Assembly: GCF_001632365.1 (NCBI RefSeq)
Contig: NW_024468553.1
Span: 277,046-341,045 of the forward strand
Source: Laetiporus sulphureus 93-53
Taxonomy: Eukaryota; Basidiomycota; Agaricomycetes; Polyporales; Laetiporaceae
Length of the DNA stretch: 64,000 nt
Direction: 5' to 3'
The notes under the pieces were generated by a model, which searched no databases, was not told where the DNA came from, and was given only the letters and a program-made list of their open reading frames with translations. Made by a program: the position numbers and the translations under genes. Below are positions 46,141-57,449 of this stretch, piece after piece. How positions within the stretch are numbered: the first letter of the stretch is position 1; every line of letters begins with the position of its first letter.

Positions 46141-46830
46141 CAGTGACTAAGTACAAAATTGAATCTGGTGAGGAATAATGCCCAGCACGCTTGGTGCTGG
46201 GATAACTTCTGTGCCTGGCGGAAGTATGTAAGGTTGAGATGGTCTGACCAAATCTCAATGGGTTCTGGGTGTCCTTCTAAGTAGTGCCAGTATTCTTCTA
46301 GTGCCTGAATAATTGCAAGCATCTCCTTGTCGTATATCTCGTAGTTTCGCGCATGCTCATTGAGTGATTTAGAGTAATATGCGACTGGATGCCATAGCTT
46401 GTCTTCTCCCATTTGTTCAAGTACTGCACCAGTGGCGTAGTCTGAGAAGTCTGTCTCTAGACGATATGGTGCAGTGTCATTGGGGAGTTGTAATATCGGG
46501 GCTGAGGTAAATGCCATTTTGAGTGCACTGAAGGCTTGGTCTTGCTCTTCCTTTTACAGGTGAGAAGCGTTAAAGGTCGTGCAAGCTTTGCAAAGTCCTT
46601 TATAAATTGCCTGTAGAAATTTGCGAATCCTAAAAAGGCCTGTACTTGTTTGACCTTTGTAGGTGTGGGCCAGCCAAGTACACCTTTGACTTTAGCAGGG
46701 TCCATTTGTACCGAGTTCTTGCTGATGATCATTCCAAGATACTCAATTGAGGATTGTTCAAAGAAGCATTTCTCCAGTTTGGCGTATAAGTCATTGTCCC
46801 AGAGGCGCTGTAGAACTGCTTTTACTAGTC
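46140..46830 (-). pseudogene. Gypsy RT thumb/connection and RNase H
   Basis: YLGMIISKN-type segment (MIISKNSVQMDPAKVKGVL) and FLGFANFYRQFIKDF lead into RNase H: RLETDFSDYATGAVL (first Asp), PVAYYSKSLNEHARNYEIYD, KEMLAIIQALEEYWHYLEG and IWSDHLNLTYF. A frameshift lies between LTLLTCKRK and MAFTSAPILQLP near 46540. Confidence 0.9.
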
Positions 46831-47465
46831 ATCGGTGTTCATTAATATCATCTGTAAATATGAGGATATCATCCAAGTATACTACCACCTTTCCGGTACG
46901 AATCAGGTCTTCGAGGACCATATTCATCATTGTCTGGAAGGTACTGGGAGCATTGCAGAAACTGAAGTACATTACTGTGGGTTCGAAGAGGCCACAATGT
47001 GTAATGAAGGTGGCTTTTTCTTCATCTCCCTCCCTAATCCTTATGTTATTGAACCCCCATCTCAGATCGAGCTTAGTAAATATACTAGCATGTGAGAGCC
47101 TGTCAATGAGGTCCAAAATGTGGGGGATTGAGAACTTGTTCTTCTTTGTGACTGCGTTGAGGTTTTGTAGTCTTGTACGAGCCTCAGTGACCCGTCCTTC
47201 TTTTTGACGAAAAAGACCAGTGCTGCGGTTGGACTCCTTGATCTCTTGATGTAACCTTTGACCAACTCTTGATCTATCCATGTGTCGAGCAAATTTCTTT
47301 CCTGTAAGCTCATAGGATATAACTTTGCCGGGCATGGTAACGATGCCTCTGGAACAAGTTCAATTGGATGATCATAGGGCTTTCTTGTGGGCATTCGTTC
47401 TGACTGCTTCTTGGAGAACACATCACCATACTCGTGGAAGTGTTTGAGGACATAGGCTGACCAGT
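46829..47465 (-). pseudogene. Gypsy reverse transcriptase
   Basis: HPIELVPEASLPCPAKLYPM, IKRSRSPTAALVFFVKKKDG, LRLVQDY, IFTKLDLRWGFNNIRI, FEPTVMYFSFCNAPSTFQTM and the catalytic VVVYLDDILIF. One frameshift between LRLVQDY and LNAVTKKNKFSIPHIL near 47170; an in-frame TGA follows EHR. Confidence 0.93.
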
Positions 47466-48080
47466 AGTCCTTGTCCTGTTATCCTTTTTGCGGTGCTCTA
47501 TCCTGATTCCTCTTGGTGTTAAGGCCCATAATGAGTGATGCTATCACTTGTGCATCAGGGTCTTCTGATAATGACACCCATCTAATGAAGCTGTCCATGT
47601 CGTTCCAGTTGTCACCTAACTCCTGAGAACTGACGAACTTCATCAGGTCTTCAATGTGGGGGATGTTTGTGTCTTCCAGGTCCTCCTCCTGGACTGCTAC
47701 CTGTGAGGACGCACATTTGTGTGGGCATCGGGTGAAATCGACTGTGAGTTTTCCCCAATCTACCTCTGGGTTGTGCTCCTTGAGGAAACTCATGCCTAGT
47801 ATAATGTCCTTGTGACCTATATCAGTAACCAGAAGACTTTGTCTACTTGTGTGGTTTCCGATAGTTATACTGAGAAGAACCCTTTTCTTAATGGTTCCAC
47901 CCTTGTTGTGAGATGCATCTGCATTGTAAACCCTGATCTCCTTCAAGTGTGATCGTAGCAAGATTCAACTGATCAACCAGCCGTGGGTTGATGTAACAAG
48001 AATATGCTCCTGAATCGAGGAGCGCCTCAGTCTGGACTTCCCTTACTCCCTGTTTGAGGTGAACAGGTAAATCGATCACA
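47466..48080 (-). pseudogene. Gypsy aspartic protease and linker
   Basis: Active-site segment TEALLDSGAYSCYINPRLV retains the D-S-G triad. The second half follows after a frameshift: TDIGHKDIILGMSFLKEHNP with the GMSFL flap region, then VDWGKLTVDFTRCP. Confidence 0.88.
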
Positions 48081-48183
48081 TGTTTTGACGAACCAGTAGA
48101 TGTGATGTATAAAAAACTTGATACTGGTACATGCGAGAGCGAGTAGGTACTATTACAGTGTCTATGGGAACTCTGGCCAGACC

Positions 48184-49809
48184 TCAGAGAACCTGCTGAA
48201 GAAAATCCTCATCATCTTCCACCTCCGTGATCCTAGCTGCTTCGACAGCTGGTTCCAGTTCTGCCTCCTTTTCCTTTCCCTTCACGTCGTAGCTGGTGAT
48301 GAAAGCACGGACTGCTTCCTTCCTCACCTTGCTGTCGTCAGAGTGGGTGGATGATGCCATCGTCGATATTGCCCTGGTTGCTTGACCCCACTTTGGCATT
48401 TCAAATTTGCCCTTGTACTTGGGGTCTGGGCAGCGCTGTTTAAAAATGAAGGGGTGCTTCCCACATCATACGCACAGCTTCTTCTCCAGCCATCCTTCTT
48501 GCTCCTTAGTGAGTGTAGATACTCGATCCACAACCATTGCGTTAGGGTCTTTCAGGGCCCGTGGTACCGATGATGATGTTGTTACCATTCCACGCTGTCC
48601 TGCCTTGTTGGCTCTAAACTTGAACTCCAATTGAAGGCATAGATCGAGGTATTCCAGCCATGTGATGGGGTCAGAAATTCCTGGACTGTTTCGTGTGACC
48701 ATCGCCTGTCGTACTTCCTTGCTTCGATGTTCAGCAATGTAACCGATGAGTGCAGTGTGCCCTAAGTTGGTCTTAGTGGCCCATTGACAGAACTGTTCTG
48801 CAAAGGAGACCATTGTGGGGTAGGTTTTTGCACAGATCTCCTTCAGGTGCTGTTGCACATTCTTGTTCGGGTCGAGGGTCCTGTAGTTGACTTTGAGAAT
48901 GTTGACGAAGTCTTTCCATGTGCTGAGTGCCTGCCGTGCCACTGCCTTGGTTGCGTATTCGGACATGTATGTAAATGTGCCTCCTTCCAAATGCAGCAGG
49001 GCCGTGGTAATCTTGTGCTCGTCGTCGTTAATCTCATTCCACCGCATCCATATATCGAGTTGTTGGAGCCAATCCTCCAGACTTCCTTTGCCCAAGTTGT
49101 GTGGAGGTTCAGCAATTTTGATGTGAGGCTTGTGTGATTGGACTATGCCAGATGTTTGACCTTGCATCACAGTGATGCTGCTTGCTTTGAGCAAAGCTAG
49201 CTTATGTCGCAGCTTGGTGTTAGCTGACTTGATCTCCATCATCTCCTTGCTGATGTCCAGCATTGTCGCTTGTGTTCCTGAGAGCTCATCATTGAGTACC
49301 ATCATGTGCGCATCCTGCACTTCGACCCTGTCCTTGAGCTTGCCATTTTCAGTTTGGAGGAGTGCCTCCTTTAGCCAATGTTCAGTCTTGTTGTTCTGGA
49401 TCAGGGACTCGAAGGCTTTCTTGTGCTCATACATCTTACTGCTGAGCACGTTGTAGACCTTGGTGACTTCGGTGTGTACCATAAGCTTCATTGCAACAAT
49501 TACCCATTCACGGATGTGGTCAGGGACTTCTCTGAGAGCGGACTGTCTGAGCACATCTTCTAGATGCTCGAATTGGTGTCCGTCAAACTTCCAAGTGAGA
49601 GGAACATAGGCGAGTAAGAGTGATGGTGTCGGGGATGCAGGTCCTCTGACTTGTGATGCAGAATCCTGGGGTCCTAGCCCCAGTTCAGGTGAGTTGCGCT
49701 GTGAGGCGCATGGGGTACTTCTGTCATGTGACGTCTTGACATTTGTGTGAAGAATATCATCCATTCGCTGCCTAAACATGGATGCGTATGCACAATCCGC
49801 TCCCTCCAT
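48184..49809 (-). pseudogene. Gypsy gag polyprotein
   Basis: Start ATG 49809 (MEGADCAYASMFRQ). Contains a coiled-coil part (LLQTENGKLKDRVEVQDAH), then the retrotransposon gag core (KGSLEDWLQQLDIWMRW, HLEGGTFTYMSEYATKAV, FVNILKVNYRTLDPNKN, FAEQFCQWATKTNLGHTALI). A zinc-knuckle-like end LEKKLCV-stop-CGKHPFIFKQRCPD follows; the stop is TGA within the knuckle. The same frame continues to 48184 in an acidic tail. Confidence 0.92.
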
Positions 49810-49829
49810 TATGATGTAAAGACATGTAA

Positions 49830-50683
49830 ACTAATACAAAAAGTGCAGATATCTCTTCTTTGAGATAAAGACCAGGGCCTTGGCGATTTCCTGCAGCCTT
49901 TCCTCCTTTTCTATCTGCTTGAAACTAATCTCTCCTATTTCCAAACAGACCATATTGATGACCTGCTTCTCAATGAATGTGTAGGTGCATGTGCCGGTAT
50001 GAAGGTCAGTGCAGACTTTATCGAGTTCTGTGGCTAGGCTGTAAATAGGTCCTTGTGCTCATCCTTGAGACGATACGAGAACACTCCTAGTATAGGCTGG
50101 AGCCTGAAGCGGGTAGCATCTACCTGCTTTGTAAGGGTCTTGATGTGGATCGTCGACCTGACTCTGGAAGGGAGTGGGCAGATGGGACATGCAATGATGT
50201 TTGTCTTTATGAAGTTGGGTAGGGGGCGAGTTGGAATGGGAGCAATGACGGGGGAGATACTGCGTTAGAAGTGATGAGCTCTGGAGGTGGCGCTGGCTTG
50301 CAACCACCCGTGGTAAGACATCCCTTCCTGGGCTTGTAGCATTCGAGTGGTGGAGTGCGATCACATGGCTTGCAGGTGATTTCACACTTTATGATGTGTG
50401 TGGTATCTACAACCCTAGCTGCTGCTTGCTGCCTGTCTGTAGATGATGTGCCTAGTGACGCGAGAGTGAGGAGCCTTCCACGCTTCTTGTTGGTTTCCTG
50501 ATGCTTGTAGTGAGCATCAAGGTCAATCCTGGGGGTGGCCTTGCACTTTGGTGCCTTGAGCAGCTCAGAGTCTTGCTGAGGCTCACGCCAGGTAGAGATC
50601 AGATTGGAATGTTTGTCAAAAAAGCTGCGCACTACGGCTAAAACTGCTTGTGCTGAAAATACATGGCCACTTGTGTTAGACAC
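49830..50683 (-). pseudogene. Extra ORF upstream of gag with Cys cluster
   Basis: Starts MSNTSGHVFSAQAV and reads a basic stretch (HQETNKKRGRLL) followed by a cysteine cluster (CEITCKPCDRTPPLECYKP, then CLTTGGC). The frame shifts near 50220; later fragments (SLATELDKVCTDLHTGTC, EEERLQEIAKALVFI) suggest a longer protein ahead of gag. Similar Cys-cluster ORFs precede gag in other basidiomycete gypsy elements (memory). Function unknown. Confidence 0.6.
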
Positions 50684-50720
50684 TAAGCAGGGGTGCAGAA
50701 AATTGTCAGATTGTTTCTAA

Positions 50721-51444
50721 TGTCACAGCACCGCCACATAAGAGATCAAAAAGACTAAAAAGGGACAGTCACGTGAAATGTGCCACCCTGATCCCCCTGA
50801 TCCCAAAGAATCCCCCTTAACCCTATGTGGTGCAAGAGCCTAGAATTTACCAATTGATGTGGCAGGTGCAGGAATGGGTAAGAGATATATGATGGAGCTG
50901 GCGAGCTCAGTAGGGTGCTATGGTAGTAGATGAGGAGAAACAATCTGAAGTTTCGTCCTCTACATGGCTGGTCTTACATATATACATGTACAGCGGGCTA
51001 TCTTACCTAAGCTACCTATCTACGGGTATAAGCAAATGGCCATACATGAAACAATGGAATGTCCAAAAGTAGAACAATAAGTGAAAAGATTGATGGTTGC
51101 CACAGTAATGCATGTGCACATCATGCCTATCTTAGATTCTCTTTTGTTCTCCGGTGTGAACATTGTGCCTATCTGGGCTTCTGGCTAAACGAATAGGAGG
51201 CGGAAGGCCGAAGCGTAACAATAGTCCTTGTTCCCTTTGTTCCCAAATGGGTGCCTCTATTGTATCCTGGAATAGACAGATCCGACCGTATCATCCATGG
51301 ATCTGGACCATAACATGTGATGTGGACTATCACCTGATCTCTACGTGTCATGTCTGTGGCTGAGTGACATGAGATATTGATGAAGCACGTGATCTGTGAC
51401 ATGAGAAAAGTCACATGTGGACTTTGTGGCAAAAATCTGTGACA
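50721..51444 (-). repeat. 5' LTR of the gypsy element
   Basis: 724 bp, on + from TGTCACAGCACCGCC to AAAATCTGTGACA, with intact TG..CA ends. TATA-like box on - near 50980. Followed by the second ACATG target copy. Confidence 0.93.
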
Positions 51445-52250
51445 ACATGCATATGAAACCATGCTACATCTCAACAGCACAATAGGTCCATTCTTTGCTG
51501 CGAGAGACTCATGGACATCATCCAGCCTGGGGCCTATCAGCAATAACAATAGTACAAGTAGACATTCACTGAAAGATCTAGCAGAATCAGTGATAAAGCC
51601 ATTCTGCAGTGATCAGATCTTAGCTAACACTATACTTTAGATGAGGATAGTATGCTTCATTATGAATTTCGATGTCTGATTGTGGAAGGTGATATTGGAT
51701 GAGCAATGAAAGTTATGTCAGTGAGTGGATGGGTCAATTCATATACACTGCATCTGAGCTATCATGGTGTTCATGAAACAGGTCTGGACCTTTACCTCCA
51801 TGAGTTCAGGTCATAGCAAGTATGCCAATGGATTGCTCTAGTTGATCTGTGAATTTAAATTTGAATATTTGAATGACCTTAAAAGGATAATACTCAACAA
51901 CTGGCTATGCAACCTGTCAGGAATATCTGGATTTTGGTTTTTTATGGACCTTCTGCAAGAAAAGAACATCAAGCAGCTTAAGAAAATGTCTCAGAAATGA
52001 GATGCCTCATTAAGCTCATCCTTTTTCAAGGATATTGTGGCTCTGAATATTTATGCATTTCTTCTGGCAGCCAATTCTATGAAGACAATGGTGTGATTGA
52101 CATGAAAAGGGGGTGTCCACCACAGTATCATGAAGCTTGCAGTCATGCAAGAGCTCACATGAAAATTCATGGAGCATGAAGTGCACTGATTTTGTGCAGG
52201 TCACACATCATCTCATGCAGCTTTTTGAGGTGGGATATATACACTTAGGT
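51445..52250 (+). pseudogene. DUF6589-type gene, C-terminal part, degenerate
   Basis: Resumes after the gypsy element. Broken frames read YEFRCLIVEGDIG, CEFKFEYLNDLKRIILNNWL, CNLSGISGFW, MDLLQEKNIKQLKKMSQK, SSFFKDIVALNIYAFLLAAN and SMKTMV. This fits the C-terminal part of DUF6589-type proteins (a helical segment after the core). Together with 42060-43258 it forms one gene split by the retrotransposon. Confidence 0.6.
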
Positions 52251-52303
52251 GATGGTTAACATATCCAGAAATTCATTGCACATATCTTGTGTGATGCTGG
52301 GGC

Positions 52304-53388
52304 CACTGCATGAAACAATCAATAATGAGATGAAAGATGATAAAGATATTAAAGAAAAAGTCAAATTCTTTTGACATCTTTACTGTCAATTTGTAATAAA
52401 AGGATTCAAAATATTATTCACATCTTTTCTTGTTGAAGATGATGAAAAGATGAGAAAGAAATTGGGTGACATATTAGCAATCATTTTTTCAATCATTCTA
52501 CAATCTTTTAGACAAAGCGATAATAAAAAGTTTTAATTGATTTAAACTCTTTTCTCATTAAAGACAATAAACATATTGTGACCATGTCACATCATTATCA
52601 TTCTACACTAACTCAATATCAGAATATAAAGCTTAATACTCAGACCCATAGTCCACACATCAATACTTCATCGCGCGGTAACCACATGTATTTTACCCTA
52701 CCAACCATGCATAGCGTGGTATAGAAATAAATGTACAAAAAAATAAAAAAATACTCAGATATAAATGTCAGCACTATCTTTAAAAGCTTTATTATGAACC
52801 TCCAGGCCTTAGTCTAGCATAGTACTAGCATAGTACTATCCTCTAGATAGATCTTATTACTGATCTTCAGACCTCAGTACTGGCATAGCACTAGCATAGT
52901 ACTAACATTTAGACCTTAGTACTTGCATTTAGACCTTAGTACTGGTGTAGTACTAGTGTAGTACTAATATTTGAATCTTAGTATTAGCATATTGCTAGTA
53001 TTAGAATTTTAGTATTACCCCTCTGACCATAGTACTAGTATAGTGCTAAAATATAAATTTGAGTATTAACCTCCATACCTTAGTACTAGCTTAGTATATG
53101 ATGATAAGGGTGTGACATAGTCACAATATTTTCATCATCTTTGATCAAAAAGAGTGAAATAAGGTTGTAAAATGTTTCATCATAATTTATAGAAAGATTG
53201 TAAATTGATTGAAGAACTGATCATCTTCCAATCTTCTTTCAATCTTTCATCATCTTTCACAATACAAAATGTTAAAACTTTTCTAAATTCTTATCACAAA
53301 TTGATGGTAAAGATGTTTGATAGATTTGACTTTTTCTTCAATATCTTTACCATCTTTCACCTCAAAATATTGATTGCTTCTTCCAGTG
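52304..53388. mobile_element. Foldback element, copy 2
   Basis: Same architecture as 36492-37421 and same orientation: left end CACTGCATGAAACAATCAAT, right end on - CACTGGAAGAAGCAATCAAT, with matching GAGATGAAAGATGATAAAGA and ATTGTGACCATGTCA arms. It also has an insertion near 52640-52750 (ACCACATGTATTTTACCC region) absent from copy 1. No clear target duplication. Confidence 0.75.
52780..53100 (+). repeat. Degenerate tandem array in foldback copy 2
   Basis: Repeats of the TAGTACTAGCATAGTACTAAC-like unit with TTTAGACCTTAGTACT spacers, matching the array in copy 1. Confidence 0.8.
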
Positions 53389-54149
53389 AGCCATCTATGA
53401 AGACAGTGTTGAGGAGACCTCACAAGCTTACAGGGACAACATGGTTCTTGATGAGAATCTGATGCCAAACATGATTATCGATGACCAACTTCTTATGGGA
53501 AACAACCTCAAATTTGACATAGAAAATGAGACAAGCAGTGAGACAGTGGATGATTGAGTGTTATCTGCTGCTAGCCATCAAAACTCTGATGACAGCAGTT
53601 GCAGCACATCTGAAATGGACAGTAAATGAAATGTTTCTAGATAAGCAATCATTAAGTAGCCCTCTCTGCTACTTGCTTAACATTTTCTTTTCCATCTTTA
53701 GCTTGTGTTCAGGTGACAACAGGAGCCTTTATATGTTGATTCAGTTGATACTTTTTTTTCATAAAATCAACAACTGCTGGTACTGTGTTTATTGTGGTTT
53801 ATTTATGCTCATAGAGACAGATTGAAGTCTTAGTCACTTATGATTAGCATTGCCATAGAATGACCATGCCAGAATCAGTTTAAACAGTTCATCTTCATTC
53901 TTGTTACCGTGTATCACCTTCACTATCTTTGCATTTGAGTTCTCACATTTATTACTGGGCAAGAGCAGCCTGACTGTCTTTATGCTATTGGCACCAATGA
54001 CAACTATTGCAATGTGAAGCTTGTTCTCTAGATGTTTTTGATCATTCACTCATCACCTGGCATTTGCTTCCTCTCATTGCTTGTTGACCTCTGCATAGAT
54101 CTGTTGTTAAATCTCCTTGACTACTTTCCATAATGCATCTCCTGCTGCA
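53389..54149. other. Repeat DNA with acidic-tail-like coding remnant
   Basis: Broken + frames near 53400-53620 read PHKLTGTTWF, NMIIDDQLLMGNNLKFDIEN and DDSSCSTSEMDSK, an acidic C-terminus that could belong to another DUF6589-type remnant. A - frame at 53834-54049 (HIAVVIGAN-like) has no recognisable family. Confidence 0.3.
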
Positions 54150-54900
54150 TTCCACTTGGGTAAGAGGGCCATTACTGGCAGAAACAATTTCTGAGATTCT
54201 GAAATACTGAGTTTTATTTCTAAATTATAATGTTTATGATTTTTCAAAGATATATTTGTTATTTGACTTCCATAGATCATTATTAGATTTTTACATCTGA
54301 TATAACTAAGTATTACATGATGTATTAATATAGTCTATGTTTGACATACCCAGTATAGAAATATAGTGAAAGTCAACAGAGTCTAGTATAGCTTGTCACA
54401 AATCTAAATAGTTTACTGAGGAGTTTATGATCAGTCACTTTCACAGTTCTCTTATATTGAACTATTGCTAGCAGTAATTTTATGATACCCTCTAATATAT
54501 AGTGTAAAATTAAGCTGGACTTGCTGTTTATTTGTGATAATAAACAGTAAGAAGTCTGAGAAATTGCTAAAGCTGCATCTTCTAATCAGTCATCTGTGAC
54601 ATGTTTGACATGATAACTCAGAATTTTGCAGTAATTTTGAGAGCTTTTTATTGTCTTTGAGATGCCTACCTTGATAAATATTTTTTTAATTTGATAAGCT
54701 GCTGCTTGTAAATAATGAAAGCATTCACTGTATTTACATCTCCATTGCAGTGCTGATAATGATAACAGATTATAGTGTTTTGAGATTATCATTTAGGTGC
54801 AGCAAAATACAACCTGTAGGTATCTGTACCATTCTTTGCAGTAATGAAAATTGCAGCAGGGTCTGCATTTGCAACATGGCATAAACAACATCTCTTGCAT
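54150..54900 (-). repeat. Duplicated segment R4, copy 2
   Basis: Counterpart of 38010-38985, starting TTGGGTAAGAGGGCCATTAC and containing the - remnant AAIFITAKNGTDTYRLYFA near 54790-54860. Confidence 0.5.
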
Positions 54901-55309
54901 CTTTCTCAAGCATAAAATTGTGCATGCCTTGCTGAAATGTTAATGAAATTGTGAAGAAGAATATTTGAACTTTTCAGAGATTTATTGATTACTTTGGATG
55001 ATCTTCAAACATTTTAAAGCATGAAGAAAAGGTTTCATGTGTATATCTACACATGAGTATCTTTATTTTATGTGAAACTCTTCAGATCTGAGTGTATGAC
55101 AAGTGATGAGAAAGATTTCATCTTTTTTTGTTGTTGCCTTTCACACCACTGACACAGTCACAATTAGTAGGTGTTTTCCATCCTTATCACCACTAATGAT
55201 GAAAATCATCTTTGTTTCTTCGACATGAAAACACTTATATATAAACTTGATCTTCTTCAGTTTTCAGTTTCAATGAGGTTTTTGCAATCTCGACACTTTT
55301 CAGTTACAA

Positions 55310-55745
55310 TTTTTGAGGTATGAAGAAAGAGTTTGTGCAGGACTGGGCACTTAGGGCATCTATGCAGCATGTTTTGATTCCCATGGAATACTTAAACAAA
55401 GCATGGGACAGTAGACCATTACAAAGTGGGTTCATTTTCTGCCCCTGTCGTGAGGCTAGTAGAGGGCTCTTCCTTCAAAATTCTTTTACCGGATAATGTT
55501 TTGTTCTTACTGCTGTTTGTTATCTTTTCTAATCAGCATACAAGCCAGAGTTTGAACCTGCATGACATGGCTGATCTAAACAGGTGCAAATATTCAGAGC
55601 CAATCAAAGCACTGAATTTGGTAGGATTAATGCCCGAAGGGCTGATGGCTTCAAAGTGGTTCAAACCACTGTATTGAATGGCTTGAAAGTGATTCAAACT
55701 GTGGCATTGAATGGCTTCAAAGTGGTTTAAACCACAACTTTCAAC
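55310..55745 (+). repeat. Dispersed repeat R1, copy 2
   Basis: Shares with copies 1 and 3 AGAGTTTGTGCAGGACTG, CACTTAGGGC, AAAGTGGGTTCATTTTCTGC, GACATGGCTGATCTAAACAG, GGTGCAAATATTCAGAGCCA and a run of three near-copies of GGCTTCAAAGTGGTTCAAAC at its right end. Confidence 0.75.
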
Positions 55746-55819
55746 CATTTTGTGATGCAAAATGAATGGTTTAACATTTTCTGAACTTATTTCTTCATTC
55801 TGAGCATACAGAAACAAAA

Positions 55820-56300
55820 GCTATTGGTGCAATTGAAGTTTTCCACACTGAAGTATATTGATTGCCTTATTTGGCTTTGGTGGCTGAGCCACAGCTCTTG
55901 GTGTGGCTAATGATTTTCTGAGCTTGCTACATATGTTCTTGTTGCTCGAAAAATGTGTAGAAGTAAAGAGACTATGACTAAAGGCTTAACAGAGTATACA
56001 AATAGTTTATGCACAGCTTTAACAATGCATTTTTTTCAGTAGCATTCAAAGCTGCTGTGGCTGAAGTGAAAACCCTTTTCATGCTTAGATATGATTTATA
56101 ACTTGAAATCTTAACCTGCACAGTGGAGTGTATTGTATCCTAATACCTCACCTCATATGCTGTTTCTTCATTTCATCTAAACAAGCAGAATGGTTAATGC
56201 AATCTGAGTTTTCAGCCACTATGATAAAATTGATTGCTCTTATTGCCTTTAGTGGCTGAGCCACAGCTTCAAGTGTGGCTAATGGTTTTCAGAGGGTACT
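55820..56300 (+). repeat. Two R2 copies (GTGGCTGAGCCAC family)
   Basis: Copies at about 55820-55925 (TTTGGTGGCTGAGCCACAGC) and 56195-56300 (TTTAGTGGCTGAGCCACAGC), each preceded by GAAGTTTTCCAC or GAGTTTTCAGCCAC and followed by GTGTGGCTAATG. They belong to two successive units of about 370 bp that also share GCACAGCTTTAACAATG. Confidence 0.6.
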
Positions 56301-56729
56301 ACATATGTTTCTATTGCTTGAAAGATGCACAGAAGAAGAGAAATAATGATAATGAGTAAAGGCTTCATAGAACATGCTGAAGTATAGAAATGATTTATGC
56401 ACAGCTTTAACAATGAATTTCTTCAATAACACTTGGTGCTGCTGTGGCTGAACTGAAAAATGTTAGCAGGCTTAGACATTGTTGACAGTTTGATATGTAA
56501 ACATGTACGATTAAGTATACTGCATGTTGATGCTTCACTTTGCATGATATTTCCTCATTTCATACATACAAGCAGAATAGGTGAGACAATCTGAGTCTTC
56601 AGCCACCATGGTAAACTGTTGAAAATTCTGATCCATATTTCGACTTTTTATAATGTTTGACCACATGGATAATACACAGTACACTACATCTTCATGCCCT
56701 GCAATGAGAACACCATGCAGATTATTTTC

Positions 56730-56890
56730 TGGCTCAAAAAAATGAAGATTTAAGGCTACAGGATGTTAGCCATCCAAATTCCCACACTTTAAGTTGCCAC
56801 AATGAACAAATAAGACCAAATTATGATGTTTGCTGTTCATGAATCTAGCTAGTTGCACGAACATCATGGCTTGGCATTGTTCACACAATT
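56730..56890 (+). repeat. Dispersed repeat R3, copy 2
   Basis: Inverted counterpart of 40440-40625: GGCTCAAAAAAATGAAG, AGCCATCCAAATTCCCACAC, ACCAAATTATGATGTTTGC. Confidence 0.6.
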
Positions 56891-57320
56891 AGGATTCCTG
56901 AGATACAAAGGAGAGTTTGTACAGAACTGAGCACTTAGGGTGTTTATGCAGCATTTTTTGGTCTCCGTGGGATACTTAAGCAAAGTGTGGAACAGTGGAC
57001 CCTTACAAAGTGGTTTCATTTTCTGCCCCTGTCCTGAGGTTAGGAGAGGGGCCTTCCTTCAAAATGTTCTTACTATATAATGTTTCATTGTTATGGGTGT
57101 TTGTTATCATTTATAATGAACATACAAGCCGGAGTTTTAACCTGCACGACGTGGCTGATTCAAACAGGTGCAAATGTTCACAGCCAATCACAGCGCTGAA
57201 TTTGCTAGAGTTAATGCCCGAAGAGCTGATGGCTTCAAAGCTGTTGAAATCATTGTATTCAATGGCTTGAAAGTGGTGCAAAGCTCGGTATTCAATGGCT
57301 TGAAACTGGTTCAAATCATG
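56890..57320 (+). repeat. Dispersed repeat R1, copy 3
   Basis: Shares GAGAGTTTGTACAGAACTG, CACTTAGGGTG, AAAGTGGTTTCATTTTCTGC, GACGTGGCTGATTCAAACAG and the AATGGCTTGAAAGTGGT-type triplication with copies 1 and 2. Confidence 0.75.
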
Positions 57321-57449
57321 ACATTCGCCATTTTGTGATGTACAATGATTGGCTTCATATTTCCCCAATTTATTATGATCTGCACATGGTAAATGAAAAT
57401 AGATCTTCACACTGTATTCCTCTACATTTCAACTTCTTCATCCAGAGCA

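Larger units (their letters stand above)
43259..51444 (-). mobile_element. Ty3/gypsy chromovirus with C-terminal dUTPase, degenerate
   Basis: 8,186 bp bounded by LTRs of 720 and 724 bp. ACATG lies at 43254-43258 and at 51445-51449, a perfect 5-bp target duplication. Coding is on -: an upstream ORF (50683 on), gag (49809-48184), protease, RT, RNase H, integrase, chromodomain and dUTPase (ending at 43997). A purine-rich tract (GAGAGGAGGGTAG on -) precedes the downstream LTR and confirms orientation. A few frameshifts and many TGA stops make it inactive. Confidence 0.95.

Noticed and set aside
48784..49137. 117-codon + open frame
   Set aside because: Antisense shadow of gypsy gag.
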